A DNA stretch of 64,000 nucleotides from Streptococcus sp. Marseille-Q0941 (lineage in GTDB: Bacteria > Bacillota > Bacilli > Lactobacillales > Streptococcaceae). The notes below the pieces were generated by a model. That model ran no database searches. It saw only the letters and a program-made list of their open reading frames with translations, and was not told where the DNA came from. A program made the translations under genes and the position numbers. The DNA is taken from NCBI RefSeq assembly GCF_943736975.1, contig NZ_CALSFO010000003.1, positions 62,001 to 126,000 of the forward strand. The letters are read 5' to 3'. Shown here one piece after another: positions 20,515 through 29,367 of the stretch (positions are counted from its first letter, which is position 1; every line of letters starts with the position of its first letter).

Positions 20515-21036
20515 ATAGCAAAGCAAGACTTATTCATCAATGATGAAATTCGTGTACGCGAAGTTCGCTTAATCGGTCTTGAAGGTGAGCAATTGGGTAT
20601 CAAACCACTAAGCGAAGCGCAAGCACTTGCGGATGAAGCTAATGTGGACTTGGTTCTCATTCAACCTCAAGCTAAGCCTCCTGTTGCGAAAATTATGGAC
20701 TACGGCAAGTTCAAATTTGAGTATCAGAAGAAGCAAAAAGAACAACGCAAAAAACAAAGCGTTGTAACCGTGAAAGAAGTTCGTTTGAGCCCAGTTATCG
20801 ACAAGGGTGACTTCGAAACGAAACTTCGCAATGCTCGCAAGTTCCTTGAAAAAGGAAACAAAGTAAAAGTATCTATTCGCTTTAAGGGTCGTATGATTAC
20901 CCATAAAGAGATTGGTGCAAAAGTTTTAGCCGATTTCGCTGAAGCAACTCAAGATATTGCTATCATCGAACAACGTGCTAAAATGGATGGACGTCAAATG
21001 TTTATGCAATTGGCCCCAGCAACTGACAAGAAATAA
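20515..21036 (+). CDS. infC: Translation initiation factor IF-3, AUA start
   Basis: Binds the 30S subunit, prevents 50S joining and proofreads the start codon. 173 residues from an ATA codon at 20515. This start is chosen because AAGAGGTG lies six bases upstream and because the predicted N-terminus ([12 protein letters not shown]) lines up without gap with the Bacillus start region. The alternatives are worse: GTG at 20506 overlaps the SD, and TTG at 20479 sits in the terminator tail. Rare AUU/AUA/AUC starts are a hallmark of infC and allow autoregulation by IF-3. First gene of infC-rpmI-rplT. Confidence 0.92.
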   Translation: MAKQDLFINDEIRVREVRLIGLEGEQLGIKPLSEAQALADEANVDLVLIQPQAKPPVAKIMDYGKFKFEYQKKQKEQRKKQSVVTVKEVRLSPVIDKGDFETKLRNARKFLEKGNKVKVSIRFKGRMITHKEIGAKVLADFAEATQDIAIIEQRAKMDGRQMFMQLAPATDKK

Positions 21037-21069
21037 TCTGTCAGAAAGTTAAAAAAAGGAGAAAATATC

Positions 21070-21270
21070 ATGCCAAAACAAAAAACACACCGCGCATCAG
21101 CTAAACGTTTCAAACGTACAGGTTCTGGTGGACTTAAACGTTTCCGTGCTTACACTTCTCACCGTTTCCACGGAAAAACTAAAAAACAACGTCGTCATCT
21201 TCGTAAAGCATCTATGGTGCATGCAGGAGATTTCAAACGTATCAAAGCAATGCTTACTCGCTTGAAATAA
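21070..21270 (+). CDS. rpmI: 50S ribosomal protein L35
   Basis: 66-residue, very basic 50S protein, full length ([15 protein letters not shown] start, KAMLTRLK end). AAAGGAG precedes the start. It is the second gene of the infC operon, 33 bp after infC. Codon use is biased as in highly expressed genes. Confidence 0.97.
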   Translation: MPKQKTHRASAKRFKRTGSGGLKRFRAYTSHRFHGKTKKQRRHLRKASMVHAGDFKRIKAMLTRLK

Positions 21271-21319
21271 TCGCGTATTTGTAAGTTAACAATTCTAGGA
21301 AATATTGGAGGAAATATAA

Positions 21320-21679
21320 ATGGCACGTGTTAAAGGTGGCGTTGTATCACGCAAACGTCGTAAACGTATTTTAAAATTAGCAAAAGGTTACTATGGAGCT
21401 AAACACATCTTGTTCCGTACTGCAAAAGAACAAGTAATGAACTCTTACTACTATGCATACCGTGACCGTCGTCAGAAAAAACGTGACTTCCGCAAATTGT
21501 GGATCACACGTATCAATGCGGCAGCTCGTATGAACGGACTTTCATACTCACAATTGATGCATGGTTTGAAATTGGCTGAAATCGAAGTTAACCGTAAAAT
21601 GCTTGCTGACTTAGCTGTTAACGATGCAGCAGCTTTCACAGCTCTTGCAGATGCAGCTAAAGCAAAACTTGGTAAATAA
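21320..21679 (+). CDS. rplT: 50S ribosomal protein L20
   Basis: 119 residues, basic, with the family N-terminus ([19 protein letters not shown]). Needed early in 50S assembly; in Bacillus it also represses its own operon by binding the infC leader. GGAGG lies about seven bases upstream of the ATG. Last gene of the operon, followed by a terminator. Confidence 0.98.
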   Translation: MARVKGGVVSRKRRKRILKLAKGYYGAKHILFRTAKEQVMNSYYYAYRDRRQKKRDFRKLWITRINAAARMNGLSYSQLMHGLKLAEIEVNRKMLADLAVNDAAAFTALADAAKAKLGK

Positions 21680-21687
21680 TTACTTTT

Positions 21688-21718
21688 AAGACTGGAACAG
21701 GATTGTCCCAGTCTTTTT
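21688..21718 (+). terminator. Terminator of infC-rpmI-rplT
   Basis: AAGACTGG (21688-21695) pairs with CCAGTCTT (21708-21715), followed by T's. Confidence 0.8.
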
Positions 21719-21737
21719 AGAAATAAAGGAGAAAGCT

Positions 21738-22121
21738 ATGGCTTCAAAAATGCTACACACTTGCTTGCGAGTAGAAAACCTTGAAAAATCAATCGCATTC
21801 TATCAAGATGCTTTTGGTTTTAAAGAATTGCGTCGCAGAGATTTTCCAGACCATGCCTTCACGATTGTCTATCTAGGACTTGAGGGTGACGACTATGAGT
21901 TGGAATTGACTTATAACTATGATCACGGCCCTTACGTGGTAGGAGATGGTTTTGCCCATATCGCCCTTAGTACACCTGATCTTGAGGCACTCCATCAAGA
22001 ACATAGCGCCAAAGGCTATGAAGTAACAGCACCTAATGGGCTTCCAGGGACTCAACCTAACTATTACTTTGTCAAAGATCCAGATGGATACAAGGTAGAA
22101 GTGATTCGCGAAAAGAAATAA
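21738..22121 (+). CDS. gloA: Lactoylglutathione lyase-like (glyoxalase I) protein
   Basis: 127-residue VOC-fold protein with two beta-alpha-beta-beta-beta modules. Candidate metal ligands are H7 (MLHTCLRV), E56 (YELELTYNY), H74 (FAHIALS) and E122 (YKVEVI), the standard glyoxalase I set. It probably detoxifies methylglyoxal. Streptococci have glutathione only in some lineages, so the true thiol partner is uncertain. AAAGGAG precedes the ATG; a terminator follows. Confidence 0.88.
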   Translation: MASKMLHTCLRVENLEKSIAFYQDAFGFKELRRRDFPDHAFTIVYLGLEGDDYELELTYNYDHGPYVVGDGFAHIALSTPDLEALHQEHSAKGYEVTAPNGLPGTQPNYYFVKDPDGYKVEVIREKK

Positions 22122-22124
22122 TCT

Positions 22125-22155
22125 AAAAAAATCACAGCAGAAGCTGTGGTTTTTT
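22125..22155 (+). terminator. gloA terminator
   Basis: AAAAAATCACAGC pairs with GCTGTGGTTTTTT (G-U included) around a four-base loop. Confidence 0.87.
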
Positions 22156-22198
22156 AGTTTATGCAAAGCAAAAGTATCTGTTTTTCTATTTTTTAAAA

Positions 22199-22207
22199 TG
22201 GTATAAT
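22199..22207 (+). promoter_or_regulatory. Extended -10 promoter of dnaE
   Basis: TGGTATAAT lies 28 bp upstream of the dnaE ATG, leaving room for a normal leader with GGAAGGTGAG. Confidence 0.6.
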
Positions 22208-22235
22208 AGAAAAAGAAAAAGGAAGGTGAGAAAGA

Positions 22236-25200
22236 ATGATTGCCCAACTGGATACAAAAACTGTCTATAGTTTCATGGAGAGTATGGTTTCAATCAAGAG
22301 ATATGTCAGCCTTGGGAAAGAATATGGCTATTCATCGCTTGGAATCATGGATGAAGACAATCTCTATGGAGCCTATTATTTCATCAAAGAATGCCAAAAA
22401 CAGGGGATTCAACCTTTATTAGGTCTTGAGATGACAGTTTATCATAAAGAAGAAGTGCTCAATCTACGTTTTCTAGCCCTGTCAAACCATGGATATCGCA
22501 ACCTGATGAAGATATCGTCACGAAAAATGACAGGTAAAAAAGAATGGGCTGATTTCTCTTCCTACCTTGAAGATATTTGTGTCATTGTTCCTTACTATCC
22601 TGAAATTGATTCCTTGGGCTTAGGGCATGACTACTATATCGGAGTGTATCCAGATACACCTCAATTGAATGTTTCTCATCCCGTTCTCCCTCTTTATCGT
22701 GTTAACTCTTTCGAGTCTGAGGATATAGAAGCTCTCCAGATGCTTAAAGCGATTAAAGAGAACGTGACCTTGAGAGAGGTTGATGTTCAATCTCAACAGG
22801 GCCTGTTTTTACCAGCTGACCGTCTTGAACGGATTTTTCTAGAGAAGTTCCCAATGGCACTGGATAATCTTGCAAGATTGATTAAGGAAACTTCCTACGA
22901 GATTGATAGTAGTCTCAAGCTTCCACGTTTTAACCCAGAGAGACCCGCTGTTGAAGAACTTCGGGAAAGAGCTATTCAGGGATTGAAACAGAAAGGGTTA
23001 TGGAATCAGGTTTATGAGGATCGTTTAGAAGAAGAGTTATCAGTGATTCATGATATGGGATTTGATGACTATTTCTTGGTTGTTTGGGATCTCTTACGTT
23101 TTGGTCGTTCTCAGGGTTATTATATGGGGATGGGACGCGGATCCGCAGTTGGAAGTTTAGTAGCCTACGCCCTAGATATCACTGGAATTGATCCTGTAGC
23201 TAAGAATCTTATCTTTGAGCGCTTCTTGAATCGTGAACGCTACACCATGCCAGATATCGATATTGATATTCCAGATATCTATCGTCCAGAGTTTATTCGC
23301 TATGTGCGTGACCGTTATGGTAGTATCCATGCTGCTCAGATTGTCACTTATTCAACCTTTGGAGCCAAGCAGGCCATCCGAGATATCTTCAAACGTTATG
23401 GCGTGCCTGAATATGAATTGACGACTATTACAAAAAAAATTGGTTCTAAAGATACTCTAACGACAGCCTATGAAGGCAATCTCGGTTTTAGACAAATCAT
23501 TCAGAGTAAGATTGAGTACCAAAAGGCCTTCTCTATTGCTAAAAAGATAGAAGGCTATCCACGACAGACTTCCATCCATGCTGCTGGTGTCGTTATTAGT
23601 GACAAAAATCTGACAGACTACATTCCTCTCAAGTATGGGGAAGATATGCTCATTACTCAGTATGATGCTCATGGAGTTGAAGGAAATGGCTTGCTCAAGA
23701 TGGACTTCTTGGGTCTACGAAACTTAACCTTTGCTCAAAAAATGCAAGAGCTCTTACTTGAAACTCAAGGGATTTCGCTAAGGATTGAGGATATTGACCT
23801 TGAGGATAAGGCAACCTTAGCCCTCTTTGCAGCTGGTAAGACTAAGGGGATCTTTCAGTTTGAACAGCCTGGAGCTATTCGTTTATTAAAACGAGTGAAG
23901 CCACAAAACTTTGAAGAAGTAGTGGCGACGACTTCTTTGAACCGACCAGGTGCGAGCGATTATATCGATAACTTTGTGGCTAGAAAACACGGCAAAGAAA
24001 AAGTGACAGTTCTTGATCCAGTCTTAGAAGATATCTTAGCCCCAACCTATGGCATCATGCTTTATCAAGAACAGGTGATGCAGGTAGCTCAGCGTTATGC
24101 TGGCTTTAGCCTTGGGAAAGCCGATATTTTGCGTCGTGCCATGGGGAAAAAGAATGCTGCAGAGATGCATCGGATGGAGGAGAGTTTTATCCAAGGTGCA
24201 CTCGAAAAAGGGCATGGAAAAGAACAGGCTCAGGAAGTCTTTGCTGTCATGGAGAAATTTGCTGGTTATGGTTTTAACCGTTCGCATGCTTATGCTTATG
24301 CAGCTTTAGCTTTTCAGCTTGCTTATTTCAAAACACATTACCCTGTCATCTTTTATCAGGTGATGCTCAATTATGCGAGTGGAGATTATATCTTCGATGC
24401 GCTCGAAATGGGCTTTGAATTAGCTCCACTTTCTATCAATACGATTCCATTTCAAGATAAGTTAGCAGATAAGACAATTCATCTAGGTCTTAAGAACATT
24501 AAGGGAATACCTCGTGATTTTGCCTATTGGATTATAGAGAATCGTCCATTTTCTAGTGTTGAAGATTTTATCACCCGATTGCCCAAAAATTATCAAAAGG
24601 AGAGTTTATTAAATCCTTTGGTAGAAGTTGGCTTGTTTGATAGCTTTGAGAAAAATCGTCAAAAAATCTTAACCAACCTACCAACTCTATTTATCTTTGT
24701 AGAAGAGTTAGGTAGCCTCTTTGCAGATTCTAGCTATAGTTGGACAGATACAGAGGACTTTTCAAATATTGAGAAATTTCAAAAAGAGCAGGAATGGTTA
24801 GGAGTTGGAATTAGCCAACACCCATTGATATTCCTAGCAAAGAATCCTTTGTATCCAATCGTGAGTCTGTCTGAACTTTCCGAAGGTCAGACAGCTACAG
24901 TGCTTGTTGAGATACAATCCATTCGTGTGATCCGAACTAAAAAAGGTGAAAACATGGCCTTTTTGAAAGTTAGTGATAGTAAAACAAATCTGGAGGTTAC
25001 TGTTTTTTCGAATCAGTATCGCCAATTTAAAAATCTCTTACACGAAGGTAGTTTCTATTATCTAAACGGGAAAGTTCAGGCTAGGGACGGACGTCTTCAA
25101 TTAGTTTTGAATAATCTAAAAGAGGCAGTGAGTGAACGTTTTTGGATTCAAGTTGCTAATCATGATCACGACTCTGAAATTTATCATATTTTAGAACAAT

Positions 25201-25337
25201 ATAAGGGACAAATCCCTGTTGTCATTCGATATGAAAATGAACAAAAAAATGTTCTGTTGCCTGGTTATATGGTTACAAAAGATGCGAGCTTACAAGAATC
25301 TTTAAAACAAATTGTCATGAAAACGATTTATCGTTAA
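22236..25337 (+). CDS. dnaE: DNA polymerase III subunit alpha, DnaE type
   Basis: 1033-residue C-family polymerase; in Firmicutes DnaE extends RNA primers before PolC takes over. An N-terminal PHP domain is present but with a degenerate metal set (the usual HxH is not obvious). The palm follows with GMGRGSAVGSLVAY and the catalytic PDIDIDIPD aspartates, then the fingers (SLNRPGASDYIDNF, YQEQVMQ), the helix-hairpin-helix region and a C-terminal OB domain (about 890-970). Length is typical of streptococcal DnaE. pfkA and pyk follow, but from a separate promoter. Confidence 0.97.
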   Translation: MIAQLDTKTVYSFMESMVSIKRYVSLGKEYGYSSLGIMDEDNLYGAYYFIKECQKQGIQPLLGLEMTVYHKEEVLNLRFLALSNHGYRNLMKISSRKMTGKKEWADFSSYLEDICVIVPYYPEIDSLGLGHDYYIGVYPDTPQLNVSHPVLPLYRVNSFESEDIEALQMLKAIKENVTLREVDVQSQQGLFLPADRLERIFLEKFPMALDNLARLIKETSYEIDSSLKLPRFNPERPAVEELRERAIQGLKQKGLWNQVYEDRLEEELSVIHDMGFDDYFLVVWDLLRFGRSQGYYMGMGRGSAVGSLVAYALDITGIDPVAKNLIFERFLNRERYTMPDIDIDIPDIYRPEFIRYVRDRYGSIHAAQIVTYSTFGAKQAIRDIFKRYGVPEYELTTITKKIGSKDTLTTAYEGNLGFRQIIQSKIEYQKAFSIAKKIEGYPRQTSIHAAGVVISDKNLTDYIPLKYGEDMLITQYDAHGVEGNGLLKMDFLGLRNLTFAQKMQELLLETQGISLRIEDIDLEDKATLALFAAGKTKGIFQFEQPGAIRLLKRVKPQNFEEVVATTSLNRPGASDYIDNFVARKHGKEKVTVLDPVLEDILAPTYGIMLYQEQVMQVAQRYAGFSLGKADILRRAMGKKNAAEMHRMEESFIQGALEKGHGKEQAQEVFAVMEKFAGYGFNRSHAYAYAALAFQLAYFKTHYPVIFYQVMLNYASGDYIFDALEMGFELAPLSINTIPFQDKLADKTIHLGLKNIKGIPRDFAYWIIENRPFSSVEDFITRLPKNYQKESLLNPLVEVGLFDSFEKNRQKILTNLPTLFIFVEELGSLFADSSYSWTDTEDFSNIEKFQKEQEWLGVGISQHPLIFLAKNPLYPIVSLSELSEGQTATVLVEIQSIRVIRTKKGENMAFLKVSDSKTNLEVTVFSNQYRQFKNLLHEGSFYYLNGKVQARDGRLQLVLNNLKEAVSERFWIQVANHDHDSEIYHILEQYKGQIPVVIRYENEQKNVLLPGYMVTKDASLQESLKQIVMKTIYR

Positions 25338-25373
25338 AAATCAATGAAAATAAAAGAATTTTAACTTTAAATA

Positions 25374-25382
25374 TGGTATAAT
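25374..25382 (+). promoter_or_regulatory. Extended -10 promoter of pfkA-pyk
   Basis: TGGTATAAT lies about 36 bp before the pfkA ATG; the -35 is poor. AAAAGGAGC is the SD. Confidence 0.65.
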
Positions 25383-25397
25383 CAGTTAGAATGTTAA

Positions 25398-26426
<1,029 letters not shown>

Positions 26427-26492
26427 TCAACTTTAACTAATCTGGTAAAATGACCATAAAAGGTCGAATTATATAAAGGAGTCACAAAAATC

Positions 26493-27998
26493 ATGAACAA
26501 ACGTGTAAAAATCGTTGCAACTTTGGGTCCTGCGGTAGAAATCCGTGGTGGTAAAAAATTCGGTGATGACGGATACTGGGGTGAAAAACTTGACGTTGAA
26601 GCTTCAGCTAAAAACATTGCTCAATTGATTGAAGCAGGAGCTAATACTTTCCGTTTCAACTTCTCACACGGTGACCACCAAGAACAAGGTGACCGTATGG
26701 CAACTGTTAAACTTGCAGAAAAACTTGCAGGTAAAAAAGTTGGTTTCCTTCTTGATACTAAAGGACCAGAAATCCGTACTGAATTGTTCGAAGGAGAAGC
26801 TAAAGAATATTCATACAAAACTGGTGAAAAAATCCGTGTTGCAACTAAACAAGGAATCAAATCAACTCGTGAAGTGATTGCTTTGAACGTTGCTGGTGCT
26901 CTTGATATCTATGATGACGTTGAAGTTGGTCGTCAAGTATTGGTTGATGATGGTAAACTTGGTCTTCGCGTTGTAGACAAAGACGATGCAACTCGTGAAT
27001 TCATCGTTGAAGTTGAAAATGATGGTGTTATCGCTAAACAAAAGGGTGTAAACATCCCTAACACTAAAATTCCTTTCCCAGCTCTTGCTGAACGTGATAA
27101 CGCTGATATCCGTTTCGGTTTGGAACAAGGTATCAACTTCATCGCGATCTCATTCGTACGTACTGCTAAAGACGTGAACGAAGTTCGTGCAATCTGTGAA
27201 GAAACTGGTAACGGTCACGTTCAATTGTTCGCTAAAATCGAAAACCAACAAGGTATCGATAATTTGGACGAAATCATTGAAGCTGCTGACGGTATCATGA
27301 TCGCTCGTGGTGACATGGGTATCGAAGTACCATTCGAAATGGTTCCAGTTTACCAAAAAATGATCATCACTAAAGTGAATGCTGCTGGTAAAGTTGTTAT
27401 CACTGCAACAAACATGCTTGAAACAATGACTGAAAAACCACGTGCAACTCGTTCAGAAGTATCAGACGTATTTAACGCTGTTATCGACGGAACTGACGCG
27501 ACTATGCTTTCAGGTGAGTCAGCAAATGGTAAATACCCACTTGAGTCTGTTCGTACAATGGCTACAATCGACAAGAACGCTCAAACTCTTCTTAACGAAT
27601 ACGGACGTTTGAACTCAGATTCATTTGAACGTAACTCTAAAACAGAAGTTATGGCTTCAGCAGTTAAAGACGCTACAAACTCAATGGATATTAAATTGGT
27701 TGTAACTCTTACTAAGACAGGTCACACTGCGCGTTTGATTTCTAAATACCGTCCAAATGCTGATATCTTGGCATTGACATTTGACGAATTGACAGAACGT
27801 GGATTGATGTTGAACTGGGGTGTTATTCCAATGTTGACAGAAGCTCCATCATCAACTGATGACATGTTTGAAATTGCTGAACGTAAAGCAGTTGAAGCAG
27901 GTCTTGTACAATCTGGTGACGACATCGTTATCGTTGCAGGTGTTCCACTTGGAGAAGCTGTTCGTACAAATACAATGCGTATCCGTACAGTACGTTAA
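26493..27998 (+). CDS. pyk: Pyruvate kinase
   Basis: Converts phosphoenolpyruvate and ADP to pyruvate and ATP. 501 residues, A/B/C domains. Motifs: RFNFSHGDH (K+/phosphate site), DTKGPEIRTEL, the active-site KIENQQGI with catalytic Lys, MIARGDMGIEVP with the metal-binding residues, and ATNMLETM. It is in tandem with pfkA and shares the strong codon bias. A long hairpin terminator follows. Confidence 0.98.
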   Translation: MNKRVKIVATLGPAVEIRGGKKFGDDGYWGEKLDVEASAKNIAQLIEAGANTFRFNFSHGDHQEQGDRMATVKLAEKLAGKKVGFLLDTKGPEIRTELFEGEAKEYSYKTGEKIRVATKQGIKSTREVIALNVAGALDIYDDVEVGRQVLVDDGKLGLRVVDKDDATREFIVEVENDGVIAKQKGVNIPNTKIPFPALAERDNADIRFGLEQGINFIAISFVRTAKDVNEVRAICEETGNGHVQLFAKIENQQGIDNLDEIIEAADGIMIARGDMGIEVPFEMVPVYQKMIITKVNAAGKVVITATNMLETMTEKPRATRSEVSDVFNAVIDGTDATMLSGESANGKYPLESVRTMATIDKNAQTLLNEYGRLNSDSFERNSKTEVMASAVKDATNSMDIKLVVTLTKTGHTARLISKYRPNADILALTFDELTERGLMLNWGVIPMLTEAPSSTDDMFEIAERKAVEAGLVQSGDDIVIVAGVPLGEAVRTNTMRIRTVR

Positions 27999-28011
27999 TC
28001 TAACATTAAAA

Positions 28012-28056
28012 ACCTATCATATCAAGCTTTCCGGCTTGTGTGATAGGTCTTTTTTG
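28012..28056 (+). terminator. pyk terminator
   Basis: ACCTATCA (28012-28019) pairs with TGATAGGT (28041-28048), with an inner CAAGC/GCTTG stem and a T6 run. Confidence 0.88.
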
Positions 28057-28092
28057 TTTTATTAGGTCCAAAAATCTATTCGTTTAGGACAA

Positions 28093-28122
28093 GAAAAAAA
28101 ACTCTCTGGAAAACCAGAGAGT
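28093..28122 (-). terminator. Terminator of the small RNA
   Basis: ACTCTCTGG pairs perfectly with CCAGAGAGT around a four-base loop; on the minus strand a run of seven T's follows. Confidence 0.9.
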
Positions 28123-28234
28123 GTGAGAGGCATCTCCATGTGAGAAACTGGTTCACACAATTTCTCAAGGTCCGCTCCTGCGTTATGACCTCCTTTGCGC
28201 AATTGTAGCTTTCGCTACATATCGACTCATCGCA
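28093..28234 (-). ncRNA. Unassigned small RNA with its own promoter and terminator
   Basis: A compact minus-strand unit of about 140 nt. A near-consensus promoter lies upstream (28241-28270) and a perfect intrinsic terminator at its end. Inside are a TGTAGC-GAAA-GCTACA hairpin with a GNRA loop (28204-28219), a CTGCG...CGCAG long-range pair, an AGGTC...GACCT stem and a GAGAAA...TTTCTC stem. No open frame of note. I could not match it to tmRNA, SRP RNA, RNase P, 6S or a known riboswitch, and no minus-strand gene lies downstream, so it is not a leader. Confidence 0.7.
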
Positions 28235-28240
28235 GCCTTT

Positions 28241-28270
28241 ATTTTACTATAGAGGCCAATACTTTGTCAA
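28241..28270 (-). promoter_or_regulatory. Promoter of the small RNA
   Basis: On the minus strand TTGACA (28265-28270), an 18-bp spacer, then TAAAAT (28241-28246). It starts directly after the tRNA-Thr terminator. Confidence 0.75.
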
Positions 28271-28271
28271 G

Positions 28272-28298
28272 AAAAAACAGTTCCTTAAATAGGAACTG
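28272..28298 (-). terminator. tRNA-Thr terminator
   Basis: CAGTTCC and GGAACTG pair around a seven-base loop; six T's follow on the minus strand. Confidence 0.88.
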
Positions 28299-28306
28299 AT
28301 GAATGA

Positions 28307-28379
28307 TGCTAATTGCCGGGATCGAACCGGCGACCTCATCCTTACCATGGATGCGCTCTGCCTACTGAGCTAAATCAGC
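28307..28379 (-). tRNA. tRNA-Thr (GGU anticodon)
   Basis: Minus-strand cloverleaf: acceptor GCTGATT/AATTAGC, D-stem GCTC/GAGC, anticodon stem CATCC/GGATG with loop ATGGTAA (anticodon GGT), T-stem GCCGG/CCGGC with loop TTCGATC. The CCA end is not encoded. It has its own promoter and terminator. Confidence 0.95.
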
Positions 28380-28389
28380 TTACTTTGAG

Positions 28390-28418
28390 AGTATACTATA
28401 GATTTAAGTTTTTGTCAA
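28390..28418 (-). promoter_or_regulatory. tRNA-Thr promoter
   Basis: On the minus strand TTGACA (28413-28418), a 17-bp spacer, TATACT (28390-28395), about 10 bp upstream of the tRNA. Confidence 0.85.
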
Positions 28419-28448
28419 TATGCGAATTAGTAGCTTAATTCATTGGAA

Positions 28449-28473
28449 AAGCCCAAGTAAGAAACTTGGGCTT
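28449..28473 (-). terminator. Terminator of the acyltransferase gene
   Basis: AAGCCCAAGT pairs perfectly with ACTTGGGCTT, followed by TTTT on the minus strand. Confidence 0.75.
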
Positions 28474-28485
28474 GTGGAGATTCGA

Positions 28486-29235
28486 TTATTGTAATTGTTC
28501 TCTCTTTTTATCTGGATTCCAAACAAAACTTGCAACAAAGGTAAAGAGGATTGTCAAAATTCCGATTACAATTGCGAGGATCAAGGCAGGGATACGGATG
28601 AGCCACCAAAGTGGGTTTGGCTTTTTATTGTTGTGCCACTCTTTTGTTTCCTCATCCAGGCGTTGAAACTCAGATTGGATGCGGTCTGCAACCATCTCAA
28701 TTCCCTCATCATTCATCTTTTTGATGTCTGAAATATCAATAGGATTTCCGAAATTCATATCGATTCGCTCGCGGCTGATGAGTCCTTTTAGAGTCATAGG
28801 ACCAGTATAAGTGACTGGCATAATACGAACCTTAGCCATTTTCGCAATCAGAGCAACACCACCCTTAACATCGGTAGAATGACGACTACCACTAGGAAAC
28901 ATAATCAGTGAGCGATTGCTCTTTTTAAGGACATTGATTGGATATTTGATGGCAGAAGAACTTGGATTTTCACGATCGATAGGAAAGGCACCGCACATAC
29001 GAATCCACCACCCAAAGATACGATTTGAAAAGAGTTCTTTTTTTGCCATAAAAACAAATTGTTTTGGTTTGGTTGCAAAAGCCATGTAGACAGGGTCCCA
29101 CCAAGTACGATGAGGCGCAACAAGGATATAATTCTCATCCGTACTTGGAATTTTATCAGTATTGTGAAAGTGAGCATTTCCATTGATTGACCATAGAATC
29201 AACATAACCAACCCACGTAGATAAGTATAAAACAT
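28486..29235 (-). CDS. PlsC-like 1-acyl-glycerol-3-phosphate acyltransferase family protein
   Basis: 249 residues from the ATG at 29235 (GAAGGAG upstream), chosen over a longer frame to 29277. Membrane-associated lysophospholipid acyltransferase fold: motif I HRTWWD (HX4D) is intact, but motif III reads FPSGSR instead of the usual FPEGTR. The C-terminus has a strong transmembrane stretch (about residues 205-240). It likely acylates a lysophosphatidate-like acceptor. The changed motif III suggests a paralogue of the housekeeping PlsC rather than PlsC itself, so I give no symbol. Confidence 0.87.
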   Translation of the reverse strand: MFYTYLRGLVMLILWSINGNAHFHNTDKIPSTDENYILVAPHRTWWDPVYMAFATKPKQFVFMAKKELFSNRIFGWWIRMCGAFPIDRENPSSSAIKYPINVLKKSNRSLIMFPSGSRHSTDVKGGVALIAKMAKVRIMPVTYTGPMTLKGLISRERIDMNFGNPIDISDIKKMNDEGIEMVADRIQSEFQRLDEETKEWHNNKKPNPLWWLIRIPALILAIVIGILTILFTFVASFVWNPDKKREQLQ

Positions 29236-29351
29236 GGTGTCTCCTTCAGTTTTCTTTCTTTTATTATACCTTATCATACTAGGACAGGCAAATGTTTTTT
29301 TGTATAGTCTGAAAAGCTCTTTATATGAAATTAGAATTATTCAAAAAAAAA

Positions 29352-29360
29352 TGATATGAT
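29352..29360 (+). promoter_or_regulatory. Extended -10 promoter for a leaderless P-type ATPase gene
   Basis: TGATATGAT ends at 29360, seven bases before the ATG at 29368; TTAGAA (29331-29336) is a possible -35. There is no SD. Confidence 0.6.
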
Positions 29361-29367
29361 AGAATTT

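Noticed and set aside
28204..28240. Hammerhead-like GATGAGTC...GAAA pattern in the small RNA
   Set aside because: The conserved CUGAUGA core and the cleavage-site stem are not present; the GAAA is simply a tetraloop.
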